DNA from: Paratissierella segnis
GTDB lineage: Bacteria > Bacillota > Clostridia > Tissierellales > Tissierellaceae
DNA: 64,000 nucleotides
NCBI RefSeq assembly: GCF_014385195.1
Contig: NZ_JACRTG010000029.1
Coordinates: forward strand, 1 to 64,000
Direction: 5' to 3'
Shown here: positions 16,973-25,953 of the stretch, in pieces
Numbering within the stretch: position 1 is the stretch's first letter
How the letters are laid out: each line of letters begins with the position of its first letter
Position numbers and translations under genes: made by a program
Notes under the pieces: generated by a model
Told to the model about the DNA's origin: nothing
Database searches by the model: none
The model's input: the letters and a program-made list of their open reading frames with translations, nothing else

Positions 16973-17800
16973 CTAACAACAATTGAATACACGATAATAG
17001 TGTTCAAGTTTTTCTTTGATTGCTTTATCAGCAATCATCATCATCAATCTATAATCATTTGGTCTCTCTTCAAGTATTGAATTTGCTCCTACTACACAAA
17101 GGTCAGTGAAAATATTTATTTTACTTATTCCTAATTCTGCACACTTTTTTAAATTTTCATCTCCTGTCGAAGACCCTCCATGTAATACAAGAGGGATACT
17201 TACAGCACTTTTTAATTCAACAAGCCTTTCAAAATTTATCTTTGGTGTTCCGTTATAGAACCCGTGTGCAGTTCCTATGGAAACAGCTACTGAGTCAATA
17301 TTAGTTAAATTAACAAATTTGACTAACTCATTAACTCCAGTATATTTAGATGATTTTACTTTTTCATTTTCATAATTTTCTCCAGCACCTACATGTCCTA
17401 TTTCTGCCTCTACCGTCACATTTCTAGGATGAGCGTATTCAACTATTTCCTTTGTTTTTCTTACATTTTCTTCAAAACTATCAGTCGATGCATCTATCAT
17501 CACAGAAGTAAATCCCTGATCAATCGCTTTCTTTATAAAATCTATGGATTTACCATGATCAATATGCAATGCTACTGGAATTTTTGCTTTTTCTGCATAA
17601 TAACTTCCTATTAAATAAGCTTCTTCTAATGATAGAAAATTCTGCATTCCTTCACTAAAAGCTATAATAGAAGGTCTATCCAGCTTTTCTGCAACCTCAA
17701 TATAAGATCTGACCATATTCAGGTTAATAAAATCCGGTGAGGGAATTGCATAGTCTCTACTGTTTGCATCTAATAACATTTCTTTTGAGTTTACTAGCAT
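16973..17800 (-). CDS. Class II ketose-bisphosphate aldolase
   Basis: 275-residue TIM-barrel aldolase of the Fba/GatY/KbaY group. The zinc ligand and catalytic Asp are in ALHIDHGKSIDF, further metal and phosphate motifs are AEIGHVGAGENYE, VSIGTAHGFYNG and VLHGGSSTG. It cleaves a ketose (bis)phosphate to DHAP and an aldehyde; which ketose is unknown. It differs from fba at 10615 and belongs to PTS operon 1, after IIC. The ribosome site before ATG is weak. Together with the isomerase downstream and the iron alcohol dehydrogenase upstream, it suggests cleavage of a polyol-derived ketose phosphate and reduction of the aldehyde formed. Confidence 0.8.
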   Translation of the reverse strand: MLVNSKEMLLDANSRDYAIPSPDFINLNMVRSYIEVAEKLDRPSIIAFSEGMQNFLSLEEAYLIGSYYAEKAKIPVALHIDHGKSIDFIKKAIDQGFTSVMIDASTDSFEENVRKTKEIVEYAHPRNVTVEAEIGHVGAGENYENEKVKSSKYTGVNELVKFVNLTNIDSVAVSIGTAHGFYNGTPKINFERLVELKSAVSIPLVLHGGSSTGDENLKKCAELGISKINIFTDLCVVGANSILEERPNDYRLMMMIADKAIKEKLEHYYRVFNCC

Positions 17801-17941
17801 AATATTTCTGATATATCATATGAGATTACATACACGCAAATATGATACATCTCCTCCTTTCTAGTACATGCAATGATTTATTTAAGCATTCCTTTATAGA
17901 ACATAACTATTGATACTATTTTCTGTGTTATTTTATTTCTT

Positions 17942-19336
17942 CTATACCTGTTTTACTTCTTTAGTTTCTTCTTGTTGATCCTTATTCTTAAAATATATTC
18001 TTTGTAGAACAATAGTACCTACGATAATTATTAAGCTGAAGATAAGTCCTGCCGTATTGCTAAAACGGAATGCAAGAAAAAACGGAGCTGCCGCAATCAA
18101 TGTACCACCAGAGAGTGATGAAATTAATGCGTACTCTGTTTCAAATCCACTAAGTATTGCTACTTCAGTTATTACTGGGGCCATATATGATGCTATTAGC
18201 AATGTGCTTATAAATAAAATCGTGGTAGAAAAAAGTGTTCTCCCAAATTTACCTTTGTGTACAACATTTAGCATTGAACTACAGTAACCACAGGCAGCCA
18301 AAGAAGCAATTGGAATAACCCTATTTCCGGGAACAATTGCAGCTAGCACAATGAGGATTGGAATAGCTATAACTGTAATTAACATAACAGTGTTGTGCCC
18401 TAAACCAACAGCATTATCCATACCGATATACAAATCGCTATTTCCATCCATTTTACTCCTCATCTTTTGGACAGCTTGATTAATTGGTAATAATCCTTCC
18501 ATTAAAATTTTGACCATTCTTGGTGTCAAGTATAAAAATGCCGCCATTGCCATTCCTGTAGTAAAAGATGTCTTTGCACCTTGACCAGCAATAAACCCAA
18601 GTACCGTTCCTAAAATAAATCCTAAGTAAATTGGATCCTGGATAATCTTAAATATAGCGTTTTCTTGAAGTTTCTTACCCTGCCCACCACCTACCTTTGT
18701 TTTTTTATCATTTCTAAACCTTTTACCAATGAAGTTATATATAGGTTCCATAATGAAACCAAATATCCATTGGTCAAGAACACCGCCATGTGGTATTGAA
18801 ATGCCTGGAATCCCAGTTACCTCCTGTACACGGGGAGCTGTCCTATCTGCAAATAACAAAATAATTGCAGCGTGAGCTATTGCTGCTAATAAACTATATA
18901 AAATATTATTTGTAACAAAATATACTAATGACCCTGTCACTGCATAATGCCAAAAATTCCAAATATCTACATTCATTGTTCTGCTAGCACCAATTGTCAC
19001 CATTATTACATTAAATAAAATCATAACAGGGATAATCATAGCTCCAATTTGAGTTCCAAACGCAATACCTGATAATGCTTGCCATCCAACATCTACTACA
19101 TCTAGATTTAGGTTAGCTTTTGTAACAAGCCCATTTGCGACCGGTCCCAAATAATCACTAACAATTGACAAAGCTAAATCCAATCCAAATAGTCCAATAC
19201 CTACAGTAATTCCACCTTTGATTGCCTTATCTACATTGACTTTAAAAAGAACTCCAATTATTGCAATCATTAAAGGAACCATTAAATACTTTCCTAACCC
19301 GGCAAGATTCGCAAAAAACTCATTTATAAATGCCAT
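17942..19336 (-). CDS. PTS galactitol-type EIIC permease
   Basis: 464-residue polytopic membrane protein of the GatC/SgcC family, the sugar-translocating subunit of a phosphotransferase system. Hydrophobic segments cover most of the length. GVLDQWIFGFIMEP and a charged cytoplasmic loop (NDKKTKVGGGQGKK) lie in the middle, and DNAVGLGHNTVMLI in the second half is typical. The ATG follows AGGGAGG. It lies 20 bases after the IIB gene. Homologues take galactitol, xylitol, ribitol or uncharacterised polyols, so galactitol is only the family name. Confidence 0.87.
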   Translation of the reverse strand: MAFINEFFANLAGLGKYLMVPLMIAIIGVLFKVNVDKAIKGGITVGIGLFGLDLALSIVSDYLGPVANGLVTKANLNLDVVDVGWQALSGIAFGTQIGAMIIPVMILFNVIMVTIGASRTMNVDIWNFWHYAVTGSLVYFVTNNILYSLLAAIAHAAIILLFADRTAPRVQEVTGIPGISIPHGGVLDQWIFGFIMEPIYNFIGKRFRNDKKTKVGGGQGKKLQENAIFKIIQDPIYLGFILGTVLGFIAGQGAKTSFTTGMAMAAFLYLTPRMVKILMEGLLPINQAVQKMRSKMDGNSDLYIGMDNAVGLGHNTVMLITVIAIPILIVLAAIVPGNRVIPIASLAACGYCSSMLNVVHKGKFGRTLFSTTILFISTLLIASYMAPVITEVAILSGFETEYALISSLSGGTLIAAAPFFLAFRFSNTAGLIFSLIIIVGTIVLQRIYFKNKDQQEETKEVKQV

Positions 19337-19356
19337 TTTATTTTCCTCCCTTTAAA

Positions 19357-19632
19357 TTAACTTAAAATTTCTAATATCTCTTTCTTTGCCTCTTCTGAAT
19401 CCTTCCCAGTAATAAATCCGATACCGACAACTGAAGGAACAGAATATTCTCTTTGCAACTGTGATGTGCTTATAATTAAGTCTGCTCTGCTCTCATAACT
19501 TTCAATTTCGGGAATACTACATTGAATAATTTCATGAGCAATATTCGCATCATTTAAAATTTCTTCAACATTTGCTGAAATCATTGTTGAAGTTGCAATT
19601 CCACTGCCACACGCAATAATAATTGTTTTCAT
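19357..19632 (-). CDS. PTS galactitol-type EIIB
   Basis: 91-residue cytoplasmic phosphocarrier. The phosphorylated Cys is in the P-loop-like motif ACGSGIATST close to the N-terminus, and the protein has the alpha/beta length of GatB. It receives phosphate from the IIA at 20953 and passes it to sugar bound at IIC. The ATG follows AAAGGAGG. It sits between the dehydrogenase and IIC genes, after a gap of 160 bases. Confidence 0.88.
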   Translation of the reverse strand: MKTIIIACGSGIATSTMISANVEEILNDANIAHEIIQCSIPEIESYESRADLIISTSQLQREYSVPSVVGIGFITGKDSEEAKKEILEILS

Positions 19633-19792
19633 GGTTGTTTACCTCCTTTCTATGAAATCGTTATAATTAAATTACAGCTTTTTCTGTAATAATTATCAAT
19701 TCCTCTAATTCATTTGTTTTTCTTTCTTGGTAAGCACTTTATCTCTTCGTCTATAATAGCTTTCATAAGAAAAGTACACTCTAATTGTTGTT

Positions 19793-20956
19793 CTACAATG
19801 CTAATTTATATATATTTGCTACATCTTCTTTGAATAACTTTTTAAAAGATCCTATAGGACCCTCTTCAGTTGCTTTATCTGCCATTAGTTCAAATTTATC
19901 TGTAGGCAGATTCCCCTCAATAAAAGAAGTGGGTAAACCTATACGATGCAAAAAATCTTCAAATTTTCCAATTCCTTCGAGGACAATTTCATTTTTATTT
20001 TTACCTTCTGCTGATACATCAAAAACTTTGGTTGCAAATCGAATAAATCTATCTATATCTACTTTATATACATATTTCATCCATGCAGGAAATACTATAG
20101 CTAATGTTACTCCATGGGTTTCCCCATATAATGCTCCAATTTCATGTCCTATCTTATGGCTAGCCCAATCTTCTTCTCTTCCAATACCTAATACTCCATT
20201 ATGAGCTATTGTACCAGCTAACATAATTTCGGATCTTGCATTATAATTCTGGGGATCTTTCTTTAAAGCGTATGCATTTTTTATTATACTTTTCATCGCC
20301 CCTTCACTCATATGGTCTATAAAATCAACATTAGGAGTGTTTGTAAAGTATCTTTCAAATATATGCGATAACATGTCCATAATTCCTGCGAAAGTCTGCT
20401 TATCTGGCAAAGTTAGAGTAAGCTTTGGATCCATAATTGCAAATACAGGCCTCATTTCATTACTTCGTAATGATCTTTTATACAAACCATCTTCATTAGT
20501 TATTACTGATCCCGTACTAGTTTCGCTTCCCGTTGCTGGTATTGTAAGTATTACACCCACTGGAAGTGATTCCTTAGGTTCAGCTTTACCAGTAAAAAAG
20601 TCCCACACATCCTCTTCATATTTTGCACCAATACCTATGGCTTTGGCAGAATCTATAACACTACCTCCACCTACTGCCAATATAAGGTCTATATTATTCT
20701 CCCTGCTTATTTTGATCCCTTCTTTTACTAAAGATAATTTAGGATTAGGTTCCACCCCTGATAATTCAAATACATTTACATTCTCTTTTCCCAATATTTG
20801 AATTACCTGATTGTATAACCCATATTTTTTGATGCTTCCACCACCATAATGCAACAAAATATTTTTATAATTACCAGATATCATGTTTTTTAATTCTTTT
20901 ACTGAATTTTCACCAAATATTAACCTAGTCTTACACTGAAAATCAAAGTTTTTCAT
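19793..20956 (-). CDS. Iron-containing alcohol dehydrogenase, butanol-dehydrogenase type
   Basis: 387-residue group III alcohol dehydrogenase. The N-terminus is like BdhA/YqhD, the NAD(P)-binding motif is AVGGGSVIDSAKAI, and the metal ligands lie in GIMDMLSHIFE and WASHKIGHEIG with THGVTLAIVFPAW. It may reduce the aldehyde released by the operon's aldolase (for example lactaldehyde or glycolaldehyde) or oxidise a polyol phosphate; the sequence does not decide. The ATG follows AAGGAGG and overlaps the end of the IIA gene by four bases (ATGA), so the two are coupled. Its place inside a PTS operon is unusual for a solventogenic enzyme. Confidence 0.85.
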   Translation of the reverse strand: MKNFDFQCKTRLIFGENSVKELKNMISGNYKNILLHYGGGSIKKYGLYNQVIQILGKENVNVFELSGVEPNPKLSLVKEGIKISRENNIDLILAVGGGSVIDSAKAIGIGAKYEEDVWDFFTGKAEPKESLPVGVILTIPATGSETSTGSVITNEDGLYKRSLRSNEMRPVFAIMDPKLTLTLPDKQTFAGIMDMLSHIFERYFTNTPNVDFIDHMSEGAMKSIIKNAYALKKDPQNYNARSEIMLAGTIAHNGVLGIGREEDWASHKIGHEIGALYGETHGVTLAIVFPAWMKYVYKVDIDRFIRFATKVFDVSAEGKNKNEIVLEGIGKFEDFLHRIGLPTSFIEGNLPTDKFELMADKATEEGPIGSFKKLFKEDVANIYKLAL

Positions 20957-21468
20957 AATAATTCCTCCTTAAATTTGGGTTTCACCACTTCTCTACAAAC
21001 CGCATCTATTAAATTTACATATTCCTCCTTATTTTTAACAGATAAAATAGATTCCATTATATAATCATTCTGCCATAGTTTTGTCAAATTAGAGATCGCT
21101 TGGGCTTGATGTTCCCTACTTTTTATCAATAGAAAAAACACAACTTTTACATCAATTTCCTCATCATTAACGTCCATACGATGGAATCTGATGGGAGTAT
21201 CTAATATAACAGTTATCAAAGCATTTTTATTTATGTGCTCAGAATCTACATGCGGAACAGCAATATTATAAAGATTCGATATTAAACCTGTAGGAAATTG
21301 TGCCTCTCTTAATTTTAATGCTTCTAAAAAAGAATCTTTCACATACCCTTCTTTATATAAACCATCTGCTATCAAACTGAATAGATCATTTCTGTTTTTT
21401 TCACTACTAAAATAAAGTTTTCCATTATCAATTAGATTGCCCAAATTTACCTTATTGTTATTTGCCAT
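20953..21468 (-). CDS. PTS fructose/galactitol-type EIIA
   Basis: 171-residue EIIA of the fructose-mannitol-galactitol class. The phosphorylated His is in NIAVPHVDSEHI; PTGLISNLYN precedes it as usual. It is the first gene of PTS operon 1 and accepts phosphate from HPr. The ATG at 21468 has no good ribosome site, and an in-frame TAG lies four codons upstream, so the start cannot move far. A strong AGGAGGTG sits about 50 bases upstream with no suitable start codon. It is divergent from the XRE regulator. Confidence 0.83.
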   Translation of the reverse strand: MANNNKVNLGNLIDNGKLYFSSEKNRNDLFSLIADGLYKEGYVKDSFLEALKLREAQFPTGLISNLYNIAVPHVDSEHINKNALITVILDTPIRFHRMDVNDEEIDVKVVFFLLIKSREHQAQAISNLTKLWQNDYIMESILSVKNKEEYVNLIDAVCREVVKPKFKEELL

Positions 21469-21483
21469 ATGCTTATACTATTA

Positions 21484-21511
21484 AACTTTATAATTTTTAT
21501 TGTATAAAGTT
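21484..21511. promoter_or_regulatory. Inverted repeat in the PTS operon 1 leader, candidate operator
   Basis: AACTTTATA at 21484-21492 pairs with TATAAAGTT at 21503-21511 over a 10-base loop, just upstream of the IIA start. It could bind the divergent XRE regulator or form an RNA hairpin. Confidence 0.35.
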
Positions 21512-21624
21512 ATAGTTTGCACCTCCTTATATAATAATAGGCTCTCAAAAAAACTTAGAGTTTGTAACTTATCACCAATGAAAAGAATCTTTGTATTCAT
21601 ATAGATTAATTTTTATAAATAATG

Positions 21625-21641
21625 TCAATATTAAATATTGA
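21625..21641. promoter_or_regulatory. Candidate operator of the XRE regulator
   Basis: TCAATATTAAATATTGA is a perfect palindrome with 7-bp arms around TAA. Related half sites (TATTGAT) recur at about 21651 and 21690, near the promoter of the regulator. This is the pattern expected for an autoregulating XRE repressor; it is inference only. Confidence 0.4.
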
Positions 21642-21677
21642 TAAAATTTATATTGATTATAAATCATATGACTAAAT

Positions 21678-21706
21678 TTGTCAATGGTTATTGATATTAT
21701 TTATAT
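21678..21706 (+). promoter_or_regulatory. Promoter of the XRE regulator
   Basis: -35 TTGTCA at 21678-21683, a 17-base spacer and -10 TTATAT at 21701-21706. It lies 23 bases before the ATG, whose ribosome site is GGGAGG. Confidence 0.6.
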
Positions 21707-21728
21707 ATAAATATATCGGGAGGTTATT

Positions 21729-22049
21729 ATGAAACGTTTAAAGGAATTACGAGAAGAAAAAAATATAACTCAAGTACGCATGGGAATTGAACTAGGTGTG
21801 TCCCAAGAAACCATTAGTGGGTATGAAATTGGAAAAGCTATGCCTCCTGCAGATATGCTTGTAAAACTTGCAGATATTTTAGATACATCCGTTGATTATA
21901 TACTCGGTAGAACCGATAACAGATATTTTAATAAGTTAAACAAGTCTGATTTAAGTGAACAAGAACTCGAATTATTATTGAATTTTCGTAAATTACCCCA
22001 AAACAAAAAAGAACGTTTAATAGGATTCTTAATTGGAATAAAAGAATAG
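21729..22049 (+). CDS. XRE-family transcriptional regulator
   Basis: 106-residue DNA-binding protein. Residues 1-60 are a Cro/CI-type helix-turn-helix with KRLKELREEKNITQ, LGVSQETISGYE as recognition helix region and the linker DTSVDYILGRTDN typical of short XRE repressors. The C-terminal 40 residues are a small helical tail. It is divergent from PTS operon 1 and possibly controls it, since that operon has no PRD regulator of its own. It is also similar to phage-like repressors, but no phage genes are nearby. Confidence 0.85.
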   Translation: MKRLKELREEKNITQVRMGIELGVSQETISGYEIGKAMPPADMLVKLADILDTSVDYILGRTDNRYFNKLNKSDLSEQELELLLNFRKLPQNKKERLIGFLIGIKE

Positions 22050-22140
22050 ACACATCATTCCTTTATTCGTCTTAATAATTTCACCAAAAATATAGCTGTC
22101 TGAAAAAACGAATTTAACCCTTAAACCTCAAATAACAAGA

Positions 22141-22195
22141 ATATGCTTAGAAACTTGCTTCCCTTTGGAAGTAAATTTCTAAGCATTCTTTATTT
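22141..22195 (+). terminator. Terminator downstream of xre
   Basis: ATGCTTAGAAA at 22143-22153 pairs with TTTCTAAGCAT at 22176-22186, with an inner CTTCC/GGAAG stem, followed by TCTTTATTT. It is about 100 bases after the stop codon. Confidence 0.75.
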
Positions 22196-22299
22196 CCCAA
22201 TTTATATATTATTTTTATTAGTTATCTATTACCTCTTACTTCTTACCTATCTTTTTTGTTTTCAACTCTTAGTTCTTAGTTCTTCACTATTTTAAAACC

Positions 22300-22449
22300 G
22301 GAGATCCTTCGATAGTTAGGTTAATCCTGCCCAGCTCACCCTTAGACTACAAAGGGTACACGGTAAGGATGACAACAGCAGTGATTATCCTGCAGCTGGA
22401 TTGTGGATCTACAGCAAGCTGTCATCCCGACCAAAGTGGAGGGATCTCC
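22300..22449. repeat. MITE-like composite inverted repeat
   Basis: The ends GGAGATCC (22300-22307) and GGATCTCC (22442-22449) are inverted copies, and inner words GGATGACA (22367-22374) and TGTCATCC (22420-22427) are also inverted. It looks like two copies of the dispersed GGAGATCCTTC family facing each other. It has no open frame and no identified target-site duplication. Confidence 0.5.
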
Positions 22450-22479
22450 TCTTTTCAATTATAAATTATTAGCTATTCG

Positions 22480-25400
22480 TTATAGGTAAATCAGCTCATC
22501 TATATATGTTGAATAAATAATTAAATCCTTAACATATGCTTTTTCCTCTTTTAAAATCTCCTCAAATAATATCTTATATCCTTTTAGCTGCGGGGTATAA
22601 AGCCTCTTAAGAGTTTTTATTGCATTCCCCATTCCTATTGTATTGGTCTTATAATCGAGAATAGTCCAAGTATCATCTACATTCTTTATCACCAAATCCA
22701 TCGTTCCGTTTATGAGGAATTCTTTACTGCTATCATTTGAGCTTAGCCCTGAGATCATCTCATAGATTTCCATATTCTCTTTATTAATAGCTATAGTAAA
22801 TGGCATTTCAGTATAGACTTCTTTCGCATTTAACAAAAGTTCTCTTACTTCTTGATTGTTTACAAAATTTGATAGCACTTCTTCGACGAAGTCCTGCAGT
22901 GCTTCCTTCAATATAGTCTGCGCCTCTTTGTTGCCTTTGGTAAGCTTTACTTCCAGCAATATACTGGCCATTGGACTTAATGGGTGATATATTTGAGATA
23001 CATTAGCCGAATTTATTTGGATTTTTTCTACTATCTCACTTAAGGCTCGGCTTGTAGAGTATTTTACATCCTCATCTTTAAATTTTTCAAGATTATTGCT
23101 TTTTTTCATCAGTATTTCGATTGCTCTATGGACTATAGTCCCATATAATGGTCCCTTTGGATTTTTGTAAATATCTTTTTTATATTTCTCTTTATTATAA
23201 TATTTTAATCTTGGTCCTCTTTTGACTAAAATGTAGCTTTGTTTTTCTTTATTATATTCCAATTTAAATTTAGAAGGAATTAATTTTACATAGCCGGGAT
23301 TGGATATTTCTTTTTGTATTCGTAAATCTTTGGTTAGAGCTAATTCCCTTTGTTTCTCATAGGATAATTCCTCCGTTGTATCGTCTTTTATATTATCTTC
23401 TAATTCGTTATCTATATAATTATCGATTTGCGAGGATAAAGGATATAAAAAATTTGCTTCCTCTTCAGTATTTGCCACAATCAAAACCGACTTTGTACGA
23501 GTGGCCGCTACATACAATAATCTGTCTATTTCCGCTGAAATAAAATTCATTTCTGTATTCCTGTTTTCTTCTTCATTTGGACCCATTGTTTTAAAATTAT
23601 TATCAGGATAATTTATATATCCTATATTTTCACCATTTTCATTTTTAAAAACAAAATGACATGGCGAACTAAGAGCTGTAGAACGGCGTTTAAAACCTCC
23701 TGCCAATATTACAATATCAGCCTCCAGCCCTTTTGCCTTATGAATATTCATTATCCTTACAGCATTTTTTGATTCATATTCATTTAAAGGCAACTCATTG
23801 CTTACCTTCTTTGACATCAAATTTTTAAGTTCTTCTTTTAAATCATAGAAACTTTTTATTTCCTTAGATTTAATGATTTCAATTGCTTGCCTAATGGCAG
23901 AATTTGCATCCTTTAACTCTAGGTCCCCATATTCTCTATAAATATCAAAAATGCCTACCCTATCTTCGACAATCCTTTCTAAAAACCCAACAGGGCTAAG
24001 AAACCTAGTCATAGATATCATTTCACTCATGGATTCAAAGGCCTTTTTTATGCTGGGATGTACTATTTTTTCTTGTTTTTTTCTATTGAAAATATAAGCA
24101 GCCAAATTTTTATCTTCTTCCATAAACAAATCTATGGTTTCTAAATCTATATAAAATGAATTTCTTAAAGCCGATACCAATTTAACATTGTTTTTATAAT
24201 CAGTTAAAGCATCTACAAGTATATACAAATTCATGACTTCTCTTGTATTTCCCAATATCTTTTCACCGGAAAGCAAGGCTTGTATATCCATCTTTTTCAA
24301 TGCTTTAAGATATACACCTGTTTCTTCATTGGTTTTTGTTAGAATCATAATATCACTTGCTTTAATCCTTCTAAGCTGGTTATAATAATCCCTTTCATTG
24401 GAATCTATTGTATCTGTACTCACCTTTTCAGCAATATAATAATTATCGATTAAATCCTTAACCATATTTGCAACATAATATTCGTCATTTCTGTCAGGAT
24501 AATCATACAAATATACCCCCAAAAGCTGCTTGTCCGATTCCTCTGTTTTATCATCCCATAGGCTTAATATCTTTTTGAATCCGGCTTGATAAGAGTTTGA
24601 CTCCTCCCCAAATCCGAAGAAACCCCCTTCTTTTTTCTTGAAGGTATTTTGAACCCAATCACAAATGCAGTCTGAAGATCTGAAATTTATATCTAAATAT
24701 ACCACTTCTCCTGTTCTCTCAATCATGCTTTTAACTTGGTTGTAGGTAGTTATATCCGCCCTTCTAAATCTATAAATGGATTGTTTAGGGTCCCCTACCA
24801 CAAATAATGAGCCCGGCAGAGGAGTCAAGTCCTGCCAACCCCTTATACCGTCATAGAAGCCGCTGTGAGTTAGATATAAAAGCAATTCCGCCTGCATTGG
24901 ATCAGTATCCTGAAATTCATCTACATAAAAATATTTATATTTATCTTTGAAATGCTCCCTCGCCTCATCCGATTCCTTAATCAATTTTGACGCCTTATAT
25001 AACAAATCATTGAAGGTAAGTTTACCTTTATAATACGCCCTCTTATAGTCAACGACCATATTGACAAATTCAGTGCAGGTATTGTATTTTATCCTTTGAA
25101 TCTTCAGATTAAGATTGTATAAATCATATATTAAAACTCTAAATCTTTCAGGCTCATCAATTTCAGTTCCCTTTTTAATAAGTCCATTGTAAAGCTTATC
25201 AATATCAAAAACAAAATCCTTACCATTAAATGTATTATAGAATTTATTTAAATAGTCCTTTAGTTCTCCATCATCTTCTAATATGGAATTTACAAGCTTG
25301 GCAATTGATTTTTGCTTGCCTAAATTCTTATATTTCAAATCTTTATACTCTTCTTTTATCCTCTCAAAGTCTTTAAATATTTCCTTATAATCAATTGGTT

Positions 25401-25953
25401 CATACCCTGCAAATTTTATGTCAGGATTATTTAAAGCCAATAATACGCTGGAATTTAATTTTAAATAATTAATCCCAAAATACTCAAGAATATCAGCCAA
25501 TTCTTTGTAGTCCCTTTGTTTATCCCTTAAGAAGTTGTACCAAATATTTGTGTGAAATTCCCCATCGTCCTCTATAATCTCATATCCGGGCGTTAGATCG
25601 GCATCAAAAGGCAATTCGCTTAACATAAGCTGACAGAATGAATGAATAGTCCCAGTAAATATCTTGTCCACAGATTTTAGCCTGTCGATTCTGCTTAAAT
25701 CTTTCTCAGTCAAAAGACATTTTAACGCCTCTTTCTGAATTCTCTCAGACAATTCTGTTGAAGCTTTTTTGGTAAAGGTTATTGCAACTATATTGGACGG
25801 ATCGATATCCTCATTTAATATCTGATTTATTATCCTTTGAACTATTAAGGTAGTCTTTCCCGCTCCGGCACCGGCTTCAAGCAGATAGTTTTTATCATAG
25901 GTATTTATAATCTCATCCCGCTTTGACATCTCATCCATTATCAATCGGTTCAT
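22480..25953 (-). CDS. addA: AddA-like UvrD helicase/nuclease
   Basis: 1157-residue superfamily 1 helicase with a C-terminal RecB-type nuclease, acting in double-strand break processing. Helicase motifs in order are Walker A EAGAGAGKTTLI near residue 30, GTIHSFCQLML, Walker B FYVDEFQDTDPMQ near 345, VVGDPKQSIYRFRRAD, IMNIHKAKGLEADIV and RLLYVAATRTKS. The nuclease motif is WTILDYKTNTIG near 1100. Length and order fit AddA, although the sequence is divergent and annotation pipelines might call it only UvrD-helicase domain protein. The ATG follows GAGGAGGTG and overlaps the preceding addB-like gene by four bases. Confidence 0.83.
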   Translation of the reverse strand: MNRLIMDEMSKRDEIINTYDKNYLLEAGAGAGKTTLIVQRIINQILNEDIDPSNIVAITFTKKASTELSERIQKEALKCLLTEKDLSRIDRLKSVDKIFTGTIHSFCQLMLSELPFDADLTPGYEIIEDDGEFHTNIWYNFLRDKQRDYKELADILEYFGINYLKLNSSVLLALNNPDIKFAGYEPIDYKEIFKDFERIKEEYKDLKYKNLGKQKSIAKLVNSILEDDGELKDYLNKFYNTFNGKDFVFDIDKLYNGLIKKGTEIDEPERFRVLIYDLYNLNLKIQRIKYNTCTEFVNMVVDYKRAYYKGKLTFNDLLYKASKLIKESDEAREHFKDKYKYFYVDEFQDTDPMQAELLLYLTHSGFYDGIRGWQDLTPLPGSLFVVGDPKQSIYRFRRADITTYNQVKSMIERTGEVVYLDINFRSSDCICDWVQNTFKKKEGGFFGFGEESNSYQAGFKKILSLWDDKTEESDKQLLGVYLYDYPDRNDEYYVANMVKDLIDNYYIAEKVSTDTIDSNERDYYNQLRRIKASDIMILTKTNEETGVYLKALKKMDIQALLSGEKILGNTREVMNLYILVDALTDYKNNVKLVSALRNSFYIDLETIDLFMEEDKNLAAYIFNRKKQEKIVHPSIKKAFESMSEMISMTRFLSPVGFLERIVEDRVGIFDIYREYGDLELKDANSAIRQAIEIIKSKEIKSFYDLKEELKNLMSKKVSNELPLNEYESKNAVRIMNIHKAKGLEADIVILAGGFKRRSTALSSPCHFVFKNENGENIGYINYPDNNFKTMGPNEEENRNTEMNFISAEIDRLLYVAATRTKSVLIVANTEEEANFLYPLSSQIDNYIDNELEDNIKDDTTEELSYEKQRELALTKDLRIQKEISNPGYVKLIPSKFKLEYNKEKQSYILVKRGPRLKYYNKEKYKKDIYKNPKGPLYGTIVHRAIEILMKKSNNLEKFKDEDVKYSTSRALSEIVEKIQINSANVSQIYHPLSPMASILLEVKLTKGNKEAQTILKEALQDFVEEVLSNFVNNQEVRELLLNAKEVYTEMPFTIAINKENMEIYEMISGLSSNDSSKEFLINGTMDLVIKNVDDTWTILDYKTNTIGMGNAIKTLKRLYTPQLKGYKILFEEILKEEKAYVKDLIIYSTYIDELIYL

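Larger units (their letters stand above)
22050..22479. other. Repeat-rich intergenic region between xre and the addA-like gene
   Basis: Gene-free stretch of 430 bases. It holds the xre terminator (22141-22195), iterated words TTACCTCTTACTTCTTACC and TTAGTTCTTAGTTCTTCAC (22222-22290), and a composite inverted repeat (22300-22449). No open frame with a ribosome site is visible. Confidence 0.6.

Noticed and set aside
21729..22049. Prophage repressor marking a phage
   Set aside because: No integrase, portal, capsid or other phage gene lies nearby; divergence from the PTS operon suggests a local regulator.
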